Below are positions 49,807 through 58,976 of a stretch of DNA of 64,000 nucleotides, piece by piece. The notes beneath the pieces were generated by a model. It was not told where the DNA came from. It saw only the letters and a program-made list of their open reading frames with translations, and ran no database searches. Made by a program: the position numbers and the translations under genes. The stretch comes from Diploscapter coronatus (Eukaryota; Nematoda; Chromadorea; Rhabditida; Rhabditidae): the NCBI GenBank assembly GCA_964036155.1, contig OZ038422.1, positions 83,661,201 through 83,725,200 on the forward strand. Direction: 5' to 3'. Each line of letters starts with the position of its first letter. Position 1 is the stretch's first letter.

Positions 49807-50841
49807 TTCGGATAAAATTTCAGAATCTTATTGCGTCAGCGGCGATACTACTGAATAAAGGAAGTGGAAGTACCTAGAATAAGAATGGTAGAGGTAAGTA
49901 GCGAGAAGGACTCTTGAAATCACTACATATGCGCACAATACACACAATAAGATGAAGTCACACAAGTGAAAGGAATAAAACATAATCCTAAAGAATTACA
50001 GGCACACATTTTAATAGTTTGATTTCGTATTTTCTCAATTCCAGGTTCCAACGATTTTCCATGAATCTGCAGATGGATCATATTCTTCAATTATCTTTGC
50101 AGGTTTCGTACGACCTACATCGATAAATCTATATAATATTTTACTGTCAAAAATATCAATTTTTTGTATTATGGTTTTCGAGGAGGTAGATATACTGTCT
50201 CTTCACAACTCGCTTTTGCACGAGCCACACCCCTCCTTTCTCTTCGCTTTTCTTTTCGTCCTTCGAGAAAACCAAAGAGAAATGGAGGCGGAGTATAGGG
50301 AAGGCAAGTTGCAAAGAGTATGCTATATCCAATTGCTCAAGAGCGACAATACCTAGGGAAATCATACATGAAATTGAAGACAATTAAATGTAGAATATAA
50401 TTAGGTTAATTAGCATATGACTTTAGCAGTCTTTGGGGTCATTCGGTATGCTATTGACCTTTTAAAATCCGGGGCTACTTTTACAAATTGTCTTTTGAAA
50501 TGTAAGTCCAAGGAGCCTCATTGTCAGATAGATCTTTTGTTGAATCCTGAAGCCTTTGCATACAATTTTCTAGGAATTCGAAAAACCGATGACGTTTTTC
50601 GAATTCTTGGCGCAACCAAGCTACCCGGTCCTTTTCTATGAGCCAAGTTAGTTTATCCTTTTTCTGCGCATTTCTATTGCAAATTTGATGTTGAATTTCT
50701 CATAAGTTATCATTATTTTATTTTCTTTCTCTGGAAAAATAGCGAAATGAGTTGCAAGAAAACTAATTTATCTGCAAATTTTTCTTTCGTTTATGCATGC
50801 TCTTTTCTGCACTTTTGTGCCATGACAGCGACCAGGCTTTC
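49807..50841. other. Intergenic region left of the 5S gene
   Basis: It contains the 5' flank of the secreted Cys-rich gene, including a CCTTTATTCAG acceptor about 48 bp before its ATG. It also has a perfect 13-bp hairpin GAATTCGAAAAAC / GTTTTTCGAATTC with a 7-base loop at 50574-50606. The plus-strand ORF at 50417-50641 has no recognisable similarity and runs through the hairpin, so I do not call it a gene. Confidence 0.45.
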
Positions 50842-50960
50842 GCTTACGGCCATACCACGCTGAACACACGCCATCCCGTCCGATCTGGCAAGTTAAGCAG
50901 CGTTGGGCCTGGTTAGTACTTGGATCGGAGACGGCTTGGGAATCCCAGGTGTCGTAAGCT
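50842..50960 (+). rRNA. rrn-5S: 5S ribosomal RNA
   Basis: The 119-bp sequence begins GCTTACGGCCATACCACGC and ends GGTGTCGTAAGC, so the terminal stem pairs GCTTACGGC with GTCGTAAGC-type bases. The centre contains the universal CATCCCGTCCGATCTGGCAA, AAGTTAAGCAGCGTTGGGCC and TAGTACTTGGATCGGAGAC blocks, which include the internal Pol III control region. TTTT follows immediately (50960-50963) as terminator. It is a single copy here, about 3.5 kb from the SL1 genes; in C. elegans the two gene types share a tandem repeat unit. Confidence 0.97.
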
Positions 50961-51320
50961 TTTGCAGAACTTTCCTCCATCTAGATTAGAGTTCTATTTT
51001 TTCGAATTAGTCTGCACTTTTTAATAGAATATTTTCGGTAAAATTCTCCAAATCTCGAGAAAAATGAATTAAAATAAATAATGGATTAACGAACAAAGAA
51101 AAGCGTAAAATTGTGCAAACTTCAGGTAAAATTGAGCAAACTCCAGGTAAAATTGTGCAAATACCAGGCGAAATTTTGAACAGTTTTCAATAGCAGCGAT
51201 ATGTGCCTTTTTGTCAGTATCTCAAGAAAAATATCTATTTCGATTATTATTATTATTATTATTGACAAAATCTTAACCCTGATTATAGGATTTTAGTTAA
51301 AATATCGGTGACATGGAATA

Positions 51321-51529
51321 TACAGTAGCGCACAAAAGTTTGGAACATTGCTGGTCTTTGAATGGTTCATATCACAATTTTCACTGAAGCAATTTCGTAA
51401 GATTTAGTAGACGTGAATATGGCATCGAGTAAGTATAATCCTCAATTTTCATCCGGTTTGCCTATAGAAAATTAAGAAATCACTTTTTCAAATATCATGA
51501 AATGTTCCAAACTTTTGCGCGCCACTGTA
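51321..51529. mobile_element. Tc1/mariner-type MITE
   Basis: TACAGTAGCGCACAAAAGTT at the left and AACTTTTGCGCGCCACTGTA at the right are inverted repeats of about 28 bp (extending to TTGGAACAT / ATGTTCCAA) bounded by TA. The interior of about 150 bp has no ORF. ACAGTGGCGC...AAAGTTTGGAAC-type ends are typical of Tc1 relatives. Confidence 0.8.
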
Positions 51530-52269
51530 TAATTTGCAGATTGTGAACTAACAAAAGATAGCATTTAGTTAATCATAAATCCGTTCTTAAAATTGAGCTA
51601 AATAAAAGACAATTTCAAAATCCTTTCTTCACAGTTACAATAAAAATCTCGAGTGTCTTCATGTCCTTTGAGATCATCGTCAAGAAAAAGAATGATAAAG
51701 TCTGGCAAAATGCTGAATGATAATGATTGTCAGCACTAGAATATCAAAGCTCTATCATGTAATGCTAACATGCTAATACAGTATATGTTCTGCGAAACCA
51801 GCGCTAAACACTTTGGGATATGGAAAGGATCAGACATTGTTCTTCTAGCTCGTCTGGATACACATTGCATGGGTTGATGAAACTTCACTAAACTTCCCTT
51901 TTTGGTTGATGTTCAGAAATCAAGCACCAGAAAGAATCACTTGATTTAAAAAAAAAAATGGTTATTTTTCATGAGCCAAATGGATTAGCACGCATGAGAT
52001 TGAATCAAATGATCCCGATTGTCCTTTTTCGGTCGAAAGATTGAACTCTGAAACAGGGAAAATAGATGCATAAGCAGATGATTCAATAAGTTTTGGGTGG
52101 CAGGAAAGCCGAGCGGGAAATGCTATGTCCACATAATGTTTGATATTTTTGGATGAAGAAAGCTTACCGCGGGATTATAAAAAGGGTCGACTTGTCTCAT
52201 GGAATATCAAGGTGATTTTGGCATCTTTAATGCCGTCTTCACTTTCTCTAATCTTATCTATTTTCAGGG
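51530..52269. other. Intergenic region upstream of the CAP gene
   Basis: AT-rich DNA without recognised exons. The CAP gene's acceptor CTATTTTCAG lies at its right end (52258-52267), two bases before the ATG. Confidence 0.4.
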
Positions 52270-54285
52270 ATGAAGCTGTTCCTCTTGCTCGGTTTGACTT
52301 CGACGGCCTATGCCACAAGTAAGTCACTCAAGTTTATCGAAGAAAGAAATCATCTAATCAAATTTCAGCATTCGGATGCTCAACGACGGGCATCACCGAC
52401 ACAGACAGACAGATGTTCTACGACAAGCTGAACAACGGAAGAAGAAATGTGGCAAAAGGCCAGGAACCAAACCAGTCGGGTAACCTGCCGGCCGGAAAGA
52501 ACATCTATGAGATGAACTACGACTGTAACCTCGAGCAGGTAAGACTGTACTTCATTACAAAATATAGCTGATCTGGATCTAAATCAGAAGCATTACGAAG
52601 TAGAACATAAAAATCGAATTTCGATGCTCCCCGAATCAGAGGTGTTCGGAAATGGGTTTTGAAAATTTCGGAAACGGAACAGAAATTAGTCAAAAATTAG
52701 AGGAACCAAAAACTTACGGCACGGAACTTTTCGAATACCCCTGCTCCGAATGGTAGAAAAGGGGTATTAAGGTTAGGAATTGGCTAACTTCGAATCTATA
52801 GAAAAAAAACTTTAAGATTTCATGAGATTGGAGCTTCGCGACATTACTGATTAAGCTTTTATCATGTCTCATTTACATGTTCAACATGAAAATGAGATGT
52901 AGAACGCCTTTGTGAGAAGGTTTAACCTCTCATCGGACTTTTTTCATAAATAGAAGTAAATAGTACGTCTTTCTTCCATTTTACTCAAGGAAAGTTCAAG
53001 ATACGAAGATGAACTTTCTCTCACAAGTTGATCTCCAAATTGTATCTTCAAACTCTACACACTCTATAATTTCTAAATTCTATATTGCTTAAAAGAGTAA
53101 TGAAGGTTTTTTTTCAATTTAGGTCGCTTACGACTGGGCCTCTCAGTGTTCAACGTCAGGGTTGACAGGAATCAACAGCAGCTATATCGCCCTGACCAGC
53201 CCTGTCTGGTCTGGATCTGGACCTTTCGATGGAAATACGATGGCTTCCAATCAACTCACAACTTGGTGGCAGACGCTCCAGCAGAACGGAATCGCTTCTG
53301 ATTTAACCTATTCTGAAGAAGCTATTCAACCTTGGGCTACCTTGGCCAATGGCAAAAACACCGCTTTCGGCTGTGGTTTCGCTCAATGCGATGATGCCAG
53401 TCAGTCAACTTCCAGGTACAAGTGGGCATTCGCCTGCATTGTCAACAGGTCAGGAAAAATGGAGAAAGATTCTTCGAGCTAATAATTACAGCGTGCTTGC
53501 ACCCGGAGACAAGGTCTACGAGACTGGATCAGCCTGTGCAAGCGGCTCCGACTGCACGTACATGCCGTCATCGACATGCAGCGACGGTCTCTGTCACACC
53601 GACTCTCTGTCAGGCCCTCCAGAGACCAACGACATCTGCCCGGGTGCCACGAATATGAACGACGAGATCCGCATGGCCTTCGTCAACAGACACAACGAGC
53701 TGAAATCGAGTGGAGTGAGAGGACTCGAACCAGACGGTGCTGGTGGCAATGCACCGAAGGGGAAGCAATCACTCAAGTACAGATGGGACTGTGCAATCGA
53801 AGCCAATGCCATTGCTTGGGGAAATACCTGCTCACAGGCTCACTCGACCAGCCAATTCCGCAATCCATCCGGCGAACAGTGGGGAGAGAATCTCTACACC
53901 AGTTCGGGTGAACAGAATCCGAAACAGGCTGCTGTTTCTGTAAGGATGTTGAACCATTAAATCGACTGAATCTTATATTTAGGCATCTAATTTGTGGTGG
54001 TCTGAGCTCAAGGAGTATGGTGTTGGACAAGACAACATTAGAACTGACGCTGTTAAGGCCAGAGGTGTTGGCCACTACACGCAGATGGCCTGGGAGACGA
54101 CCTACAAGATTGGGTGCTCTGTCAATTATTGTTCGGGGGAAACCTGGGTTGTCTGCCAATATGGACCAGCTGGAAACTACTTGAATCAGCCCATCTACAC
54201 GAAGGGAGATCCGTGCACTTCGGACGCTGGCTGCCCATCTGACACGACCTGCTCAGTGAGCGAGGGACTCTGCGTCAAGCCTTGA
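52270..54285 (+). CDS. Secreted double-CAP (SCP/TAPS, ASP-like) protein
   Basis: Secreted cysteine-rich CAP-superfamily protein, related to the venom-allergen-like/ASP proteins abundant in nematodes; their molecular roles are mostly unknown. Five exons: 52270-52318, 52369-52538, 53123-53448, 53492-53939, 53983-54285, all in phase. Signal peptide MKLFLLLGLTSTAYA. The first CAP domain has NNGRRNVAKGQ, YEMNYDCNLEQVAYDWASQC and TAFGCGFAQC but no HYTQ motif. A Cys-rich linker (ACASGSDCTYMPSSTCSDGL) leads to the second CAP domain with FVNRHNELKSSGVRG, YRWDCAIEANAIAWGNTCSQ, CAP1 GVGHYTQMAWETTYKIGC and CAP2 WVVCQYGPAGNYLNQPIY, then a second Cys cluster. ATG is placed 2 bp after a TATTTTCAG acceptor, suggesting trans-splicing. 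Confidence 0.94.
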
Positions 54286-54456
54286 AATATGAGAGAAGAA
54301 AACCATAAGCCAGTTATCATATTCTTCTATCAGAAATTAAATCAATCAGCTAGATGTATTCTTTCGTGTACAAATTCAATCCTCCCAGAAAAAGTTCAAA
54401 ATGATGCATTTCAAAAACTGAAATAAAGATATTATTTTGCAAGCGCCCTTTCTATT

Positions 54457-54551
54457 GCTTCTCATTTTGAGAAGCGTTCCAAAATTTCGTTAGACCACTT
54501 CTTTCGAAGAGTCAGAACGCTGTTAATACCTCAAACTTGGGTAATTAAACC
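54457..54551 (-). ncRNA. sls-1: SL1 spliced-leader RNA, copy 1
   Basis: The minus strand from 54551 starts with the canonical leader GGTTTAATTACCCAAG(TTTGAG), followed by the GT donor (GGTATTAAC). A CTTCGAAAGAAG hairpin, an Sm site (GAAATTTTGGAAC) and a 3' terminal hairpin GCTTCTC-AAAAT-GAGAAGC follow. At 95 nt, with all parts in order, it looks functional. It donates the 22-nt capped leader to pre-mRNAs. It is divergent from copy 2, with about 325 bp between the two start sites. Confidence 0.96.
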
Positions 54552-54876
54552 GAAGCTATCGGTGAAAATCGGGAAATATAGATATTGTCTCATATGTTTC
54601 AAGCAAGAATGCAATTCGAATCTTTCACTGTCTGGTTTCCTCTTTCTCTCATCATTTTCTTTCTTTTTCCTTCTCAAATAGGCGCTCTATTTCTCTTATT
54701 GGCCGGAGGAAGGGAAAGAGTAGAGAGTGAGTGTTAGTTAGATAAGGAAAGAGTCAGGCGAAAGCGGAAAGGGCAAGGAAGGTGAAGAGAAACCAGACAG
54801 TGAAAGATTCGAATTGTATTCTTGCTTGTGATATACGAGAAAATGTTCATATTTGCCGATTTTCACCGTCATCTTC
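54552..54876. promoter_or_regulatory. Divergent SL1 promoter region
   Basis: Both SL1 copies share about 90 bp of 5' flank, seen as inverted sequence here. Each contains CCAGACAGTGAAAG about 71-84 bp before the leader (54793-54806 for copy 2) and a TTTCACC(G/T)..(A/T)CTTC block directly before it. By position the first could be the proximal sequence element bound by the snRNA activator complex. The middle of the spacer is pyrimidine/purine-rich. Confidence 0.6.
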
Positions 54877-54970
54877 GGTTTAATTACCCAAGTTTGAGGT
54901 ATTAACAACGTTCTGACTCTTCTAAAGAAGTGGTCTAGCGAAATTTTGGAACAGCCTTCCACAGGAGGGC
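54877..54970 (+). ncRNA. sls-1: SL1 spliced-leader RNA, copy 2
   Basis: It starts with GGTTTAATTACCCAAG(TTTGAG) and the donor GGTATTAAC, then CTTCTAAAGAAG, the Sm site GAAATTTTGGAAC and the 3' hairpin GCCTTCC-ACA-GGAGGGC (one G-U pair). The 3' hairpin differs in sequence from the other copies but keeps its pairing, which argues for function. 94 nt. Confidence 0.95.
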
Positions 54971-55504
54971 ACAACTAATGGAACATGTTGAAAGGAAGGT
55001 GAGATGTTGTGTTTGTTCATTCACTCGCTCATAATATTCGAAAATGATAATTCATGTGAAAAATGAATGAATTCGAAAAAAACTTCAAGATTATAGTAAA
55101 GAATAGCATAGAAATACTGGGTAATGTAAGGCACTAGTTCCCATTGCTCTATATAAGTCCGTAGAAATGAGCTTATTCCACTTGGTCCGAAATCAGTGTT
55201 ATCTCAGAGCAAGCCTATTCCTCACCAAATGTAATCCTATTCCTCACTGGTACGACTTGACCTAGTATTTTTCCCATGCTCGTCCAAATTTATTCCCATT
55301 TATTGGAATACCAATTTTAAAAATGCATATGAATCGATCGTAATCTTTTCCCGGTGCACTGGTGCGTTTTTCAAGCAGTATTCATTGGGTTGGATATGGT
55401 CAAATAAAAGGACTATTTAATGAAGTTGCATAGACTTGATTGATTTTATTGATTAATGTTGGCATAAATGACAACACATCTTTTTTGACACATTCAATTA
55501 TTTT
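54971..55504. other. Spacer between the two SL1 divergent pairs
   Basis: AT-rich DNA without recognised genes or repeats. Confidence 0.4.
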
Positions 55505-55566
55505 GCTTCTTATTTGGAAGAATTCCAAAATTTCGCTAGATCACTTCTAAAGAAGAATCAAAGCAT
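55505..55566 (-). pseudogene. Truncated SL RNA gene lacking the leader
   Basis: The minus strand reads GATTCTTCTTTAGAAG then TGATCTAGCGAAATTTTGG and a 3' hairpin-like end, matching the 3' half of the SL1 RNAs including the Sm site. The sequence where the leader and splice donor should be is unrelated, so it cannot make a spliced leader. It sits divergent to copy 3, as copy 1 does to copy 2, which suggests an ancestral inverted pair with a deletion. Confidence 0.8.
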
Positions 55567-55599
55567 GAGACTTGGCAAGAGAGAAAGCAGCAAGGGAGA

Positions 55600-55686
55600 G
55601 AAGCCAGACAGTGAAAGGAACAAATGCATTCTTTTCTTCTATATAACCCAAAGTGTCGATATAATCCATGTTTCACCTATAGCTTC
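55600..55686 (+). promoter_or_regulatory. SL1 copy 3 upstream element
   Basis: GCCAGACAGTGAAAG occurs about 70-87 bp before the leader, as in copies 1 and 2, and TTTCACCTATAGCTTC lies directly before it. The rest of this flank has diverged from the other copies, which highlights the two conserved blocks as likely control elements. Confidence 0.6.
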
Positions 55687-55779
55687 GGTTTAATTACCCA
55701 AGTTTGAGGTATTAACAACGTTCTGACTCTTCGAAAGAAGTGGTCTAACGAAATTTTGGAACCGCTTCCAGATGGAAGC
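55687..55779 (+). ncRNA. sls-1: SL1 spliced-leader RNA, copy 3
   Basis: It starts with GGTTTAATTACCCAAG(TTTGAG), donor GGTATTAAC, hairpin CTTCGAAAGAAG, Sm site GAAATTTTGGAAC and 3' hairpin GCTTCC-AGAT-GGAAGC. 93 nt. All functional parts are present. Confidence 0.95.
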
Positions 55780-56332
55780 AAAATATTATTTCAAAAAGCG
55801 CCTCATATCCTCATTAATACCTGTGTGTCTCAGAATGACTGTAAATTAGTTGCACCTTAGTTTAATCCCATTAATTATATATATTCTATCATGCACATTG
55901 ACATCAAAAAGATATAACCATTAAAGAAATAACATGAAATTAAACATTTTTAAACACTCCTCAAACTATAGTGAATCTCTAGGTCATTCTGAGCTTCAAT
56001 AATACAGGGTGTTCATTCATAACTTTACAACATTTTTCAAATAATTTTTTATCTGAATTTGGGAGCGTGAAATAGTGAGTCGCGTAGAGGAGAAACGAGA
56101 CGAATAGGGTAATTTTTGAATATCACCGTTCTTTCCAACCAATAATTGTTGCTTCAAAGTCAAACTAACCGCTAACGAAAGTACAATCATAAGTTTTCGC
56201 AGTTTCGAATGAAATAATAATAATTGTAAAACATTTCAATTGGTAATTTCTGATATGGAGTGATAATACAAATATAAAGAGGTAAATAATTTATTTGAAT
56301 TTATAAGTTTAATAAACAAAATAATTGAATTA
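55780..56332. repeat. Spacer with a dispersed repeat copy
   Basis: Positions about 56068-56145 (GTGAGTCGCGTAGAGGAGAA..TAATTTTTGAATATC) match about 19930-20005 in the NHR gene, so this is an interspersed repeat fragment. ACAGGGTGTTCATTCATAAC at 56006 resembles a transposon end. No gene was seen. Confidence 0.5.
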
Positions 56333-58444
56333 CTACGGAGAAGGCATGCATTTTAGTCGTTCGAAAGATGCCCTTTCCAATGATTCTCTATCATCTGGGT
56401 GAGCGATTTTGATCAATTCGTATGCCCTAAATTTGATACTATTTTCTGAAAAAAAAATCGTTGATCCTTACCGTTGCCTGACATTTTTGCCCCATAAATT
56501 GGCGATCCCGTATTCCGTTACGATGTAATGTGCATGCGCCCTAGTTGAAACGACTCCAGCGCCCTAAAACTTTCAGATTTTCGGAAATTATTTTGCGAAT
56601 TTAATTTACTGGTGAGAGAATAGGCACGATTTTCGATTTTCCCTTGTTCGTTCGCGATGTCAACGTGATGATAGCTTTTCCCTGTCTATCATGACATTTT
56701 GGCCCTGCGGTCATGAAATCCACCTGACCTCCGAAACCTAGAACAATTGCATAATATTCTGATTTTTAGAATATGTTCTGCTATAATTTTGAGTGAAAAT
56801 AAAGCTGAAAAAACGTCGAATTTTCAAGCTACTAGAAATTTATAGAAACAAAGAATTACCCGAAAAGAACGAGGCCCCGATGGAATCCGAGCAAATCTGC
56901 CCAGTTAGATCGATTTCGAGCGTCGCGTTGATGCATGTCATTTGACTGTTCTCTCGCACGACGTCAATGTTGTTCGTGAAATCAGAACCGACCAAATCTG
57001 TCATTTTTGCATTCTCTCCATTTTCGTTTAAATCATATGATCTTACAAAATTGTTCATTTCCATCGACAAAATCATAAAATTCCCTGGATCCGAAGGCAA
57101 AACTCGCGACAGTCTGGAAGTGGAAATTCAAAAGTTGTTTTTTTTCTCTAGTTTCTCAACTTGCCTTTCCCGGTAAGAACGTCTTTCTCCGATTCGTGAC
57201 GATTCCCTTCTTCATGAGATTGACGATTTGTTCACCGGCTAATTCAGTGTGAATTCCGAGATCCTTGTGATTCTGCATCGCTTTCAAACTTGAATCAGGA
57301 ATGGCTCCGATTCCTATATATTTTCTTCGATCTTTTCGTTTAAAAAGTCTTGTAAAATAACCTAATTGAAGAGTGGCACCATCGTCGACTAGATTTTCAG
57401 CTATTAGTTGACCAATCTTTTGTTCTTCCTAAATTTCTACCGAGTTTGTCAAAATTCAAACTTTCTTCAACCTCAGAAACTTTCTCTTCTTGAGTATTCG
57501 CGTAGATCGGCCTGTCGCATTTCACAAACGAGTCAATATTGCTCGAGTGAATTAGAGACCATCCATAAGTTCGTGGAACGGAATCATTTACGAGGGCTAT
57601 AAAATCAAAGTATCGAAAAGATGATCGAATGATGAAATACCGATGATTCTTTTAGCATGAGATATTGCTCCGAATGAAATGTCGACATTAACACCAAGAC
57701 TACAATAGCCACGCTCGTCTGAATTTTTCAAGCAATTATCTTTATAGAGGAAAGAAGATAGACTATGTACCGGGCGGGCTAACACTGATCAAGGCAACAT
57801 CGAGTGGAATCCGACCCGTCGAAAATAAAGAGGGCTGATCTTGCAGGAATATCGGCATGTAGTCAGCCACTCCTAAGTCGCTTGTAGAATTTTGTCAAAA
57901 ATAAATGTGAAAGATACCAGCAGCAACGGATTTTCTCAGTCCACCGTCAATGAATAGACAATTGGATCGAATTCTTTCTGAAAAGGGATTAAATTTGTTT
58001 ATTATCAAAAAAGAAAAGGAACATATTTACTTACTCGCTAGTTGAGGCGTAATCCAAGGAATATTTCCTAGAAGAATGATATGATGCAAGTTTATGCCGT
58101 TGAGATCTCTTGTTTCTGCCTGTCTGCATAGTTCTTCAAGAAGTTCGGTCGGAGTGGCGGCGTGAGAGTGGATGAATATTGAATCTCCTAAAGTCTTTTT
58201 TAATCAAAAATGAAGGGTAAGGTTACCCGATTTGACAGCGGACATAGCTTCTTCTGCGGTTTGCCATTTGGGAGATTTTCCAGGATTAGGAACAGCTAGT
58301 TTTGGATTGTATGGAGGTCCGATTGAGCGACATCTGAATTTCTGATACCTTCTTTGAAAATGAATGCAAAATTTCAAACCTTCTTGAAAGTGATATTCTT
58401 GATGATGTAAACAGCCGTGAAATGAATCCAACTGGAGTGGCCAT
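56333..58444 (-). CDS. Mitochondrial acetyl-CoA hydrolase / CoA-transferase
   Basis: Acetyl-CoA hydrolase/4-hydroxybutyrate CoA-transferase family; such enzymes move CoA between acetyl-CoA and short-chain acids in mitochondria. The N-terminus (MATPVGFISRLFTSSRISLSR) is a likely mitochondrial targeting peptide and TTTTCAG abuts the ATG. Family blocks in order: SIFIHSHAATPTELLEELC, LNGINLHHIILLGNIPWI, IGAIPDSSLKAMQNHKDLGI, TELAGEQIVNLMKKGIVT, SRVLPSDPGNFMILSMEMNN, ATLEIDLTGQICSDSIGASF, GFGGQVDFMTAGPKCHDRQG, SPGAGVVSTRAHAHYIVTEY and GIANLWGKNVRQRAYELIKI. The E in GIHTELAGEQ corresponds to the active-site region of class I CoA-transferases. Length is close to the family norm (about 450-470 residues). 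Substrate preference cannot be read from sequence. Confidence 0.88.
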
Positions 58445-58976
58445 CTGAAAAGATGATAATTTTCGACTGATCAAATGGAATTTTTCTGTAAAAATGAAAC
58501 ACGCTAGATCAATAAAAGATTAGGCAAACAATTCACACATATTTTGTCGTTTCGCGAGAATTGTGCAGAGTTTGAGAGAAACAAATGTTTGATGCAAAAT
58601 ATTCATGAATCGATCGATATAGATCTGAGGGATAAGAGTATCAATGAAAAATGATTAAACAAGTGAAAATTCATATGAGAATTATAGAAATTAGCTTAAG
58701 TTATAACATATTAAAAGCAAAATTTGGAAAAATTTAATTCTAAATGAATATTTCAAACTTTGCATACGCTATTTTGTTTAGTGAAATTTAGATTGGAGAG
58801 AAGATGAATGGCATTACTTCTCACACCATCATTCAATCGAACGGCAGCAGAGAGGAAGGCTGCCTAGAAGCGCGACAATCCTGCTGCACAACGACAGGAC
58901 GACGAACCACGAGGTGGGCGGAGACGCAGAGGAAGGAGAGGGACGGCACGCACAGGACGCACGCGAGACTGACAGA
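58445..58976. promoter_or_regulatory. Divergent promoter region
   Basis: Shared upstream region of the CoA-transferase (-) and the four-pass membrane protein (+). An open frame at 58804-59055 overlaps the first exon in another frame and is not supported as coding. No TATA box or known operator was recognised. Confidence 0.4.

Noticed and set aside
50417..50641. 74-codon plus-strand ORF left of the 5S gene
   Set aside because: No recognisable similarity, runs through a perfect hairpin, no supporting splice sites.
53576..53911. Alternative-frame ORFs (also 53773-54159 minus) over the CAP exons
   Set aside because: Shadows of the real CAP frame, which is fixed by signal peptide, Cys pattern, CAP motifs and splice phase.
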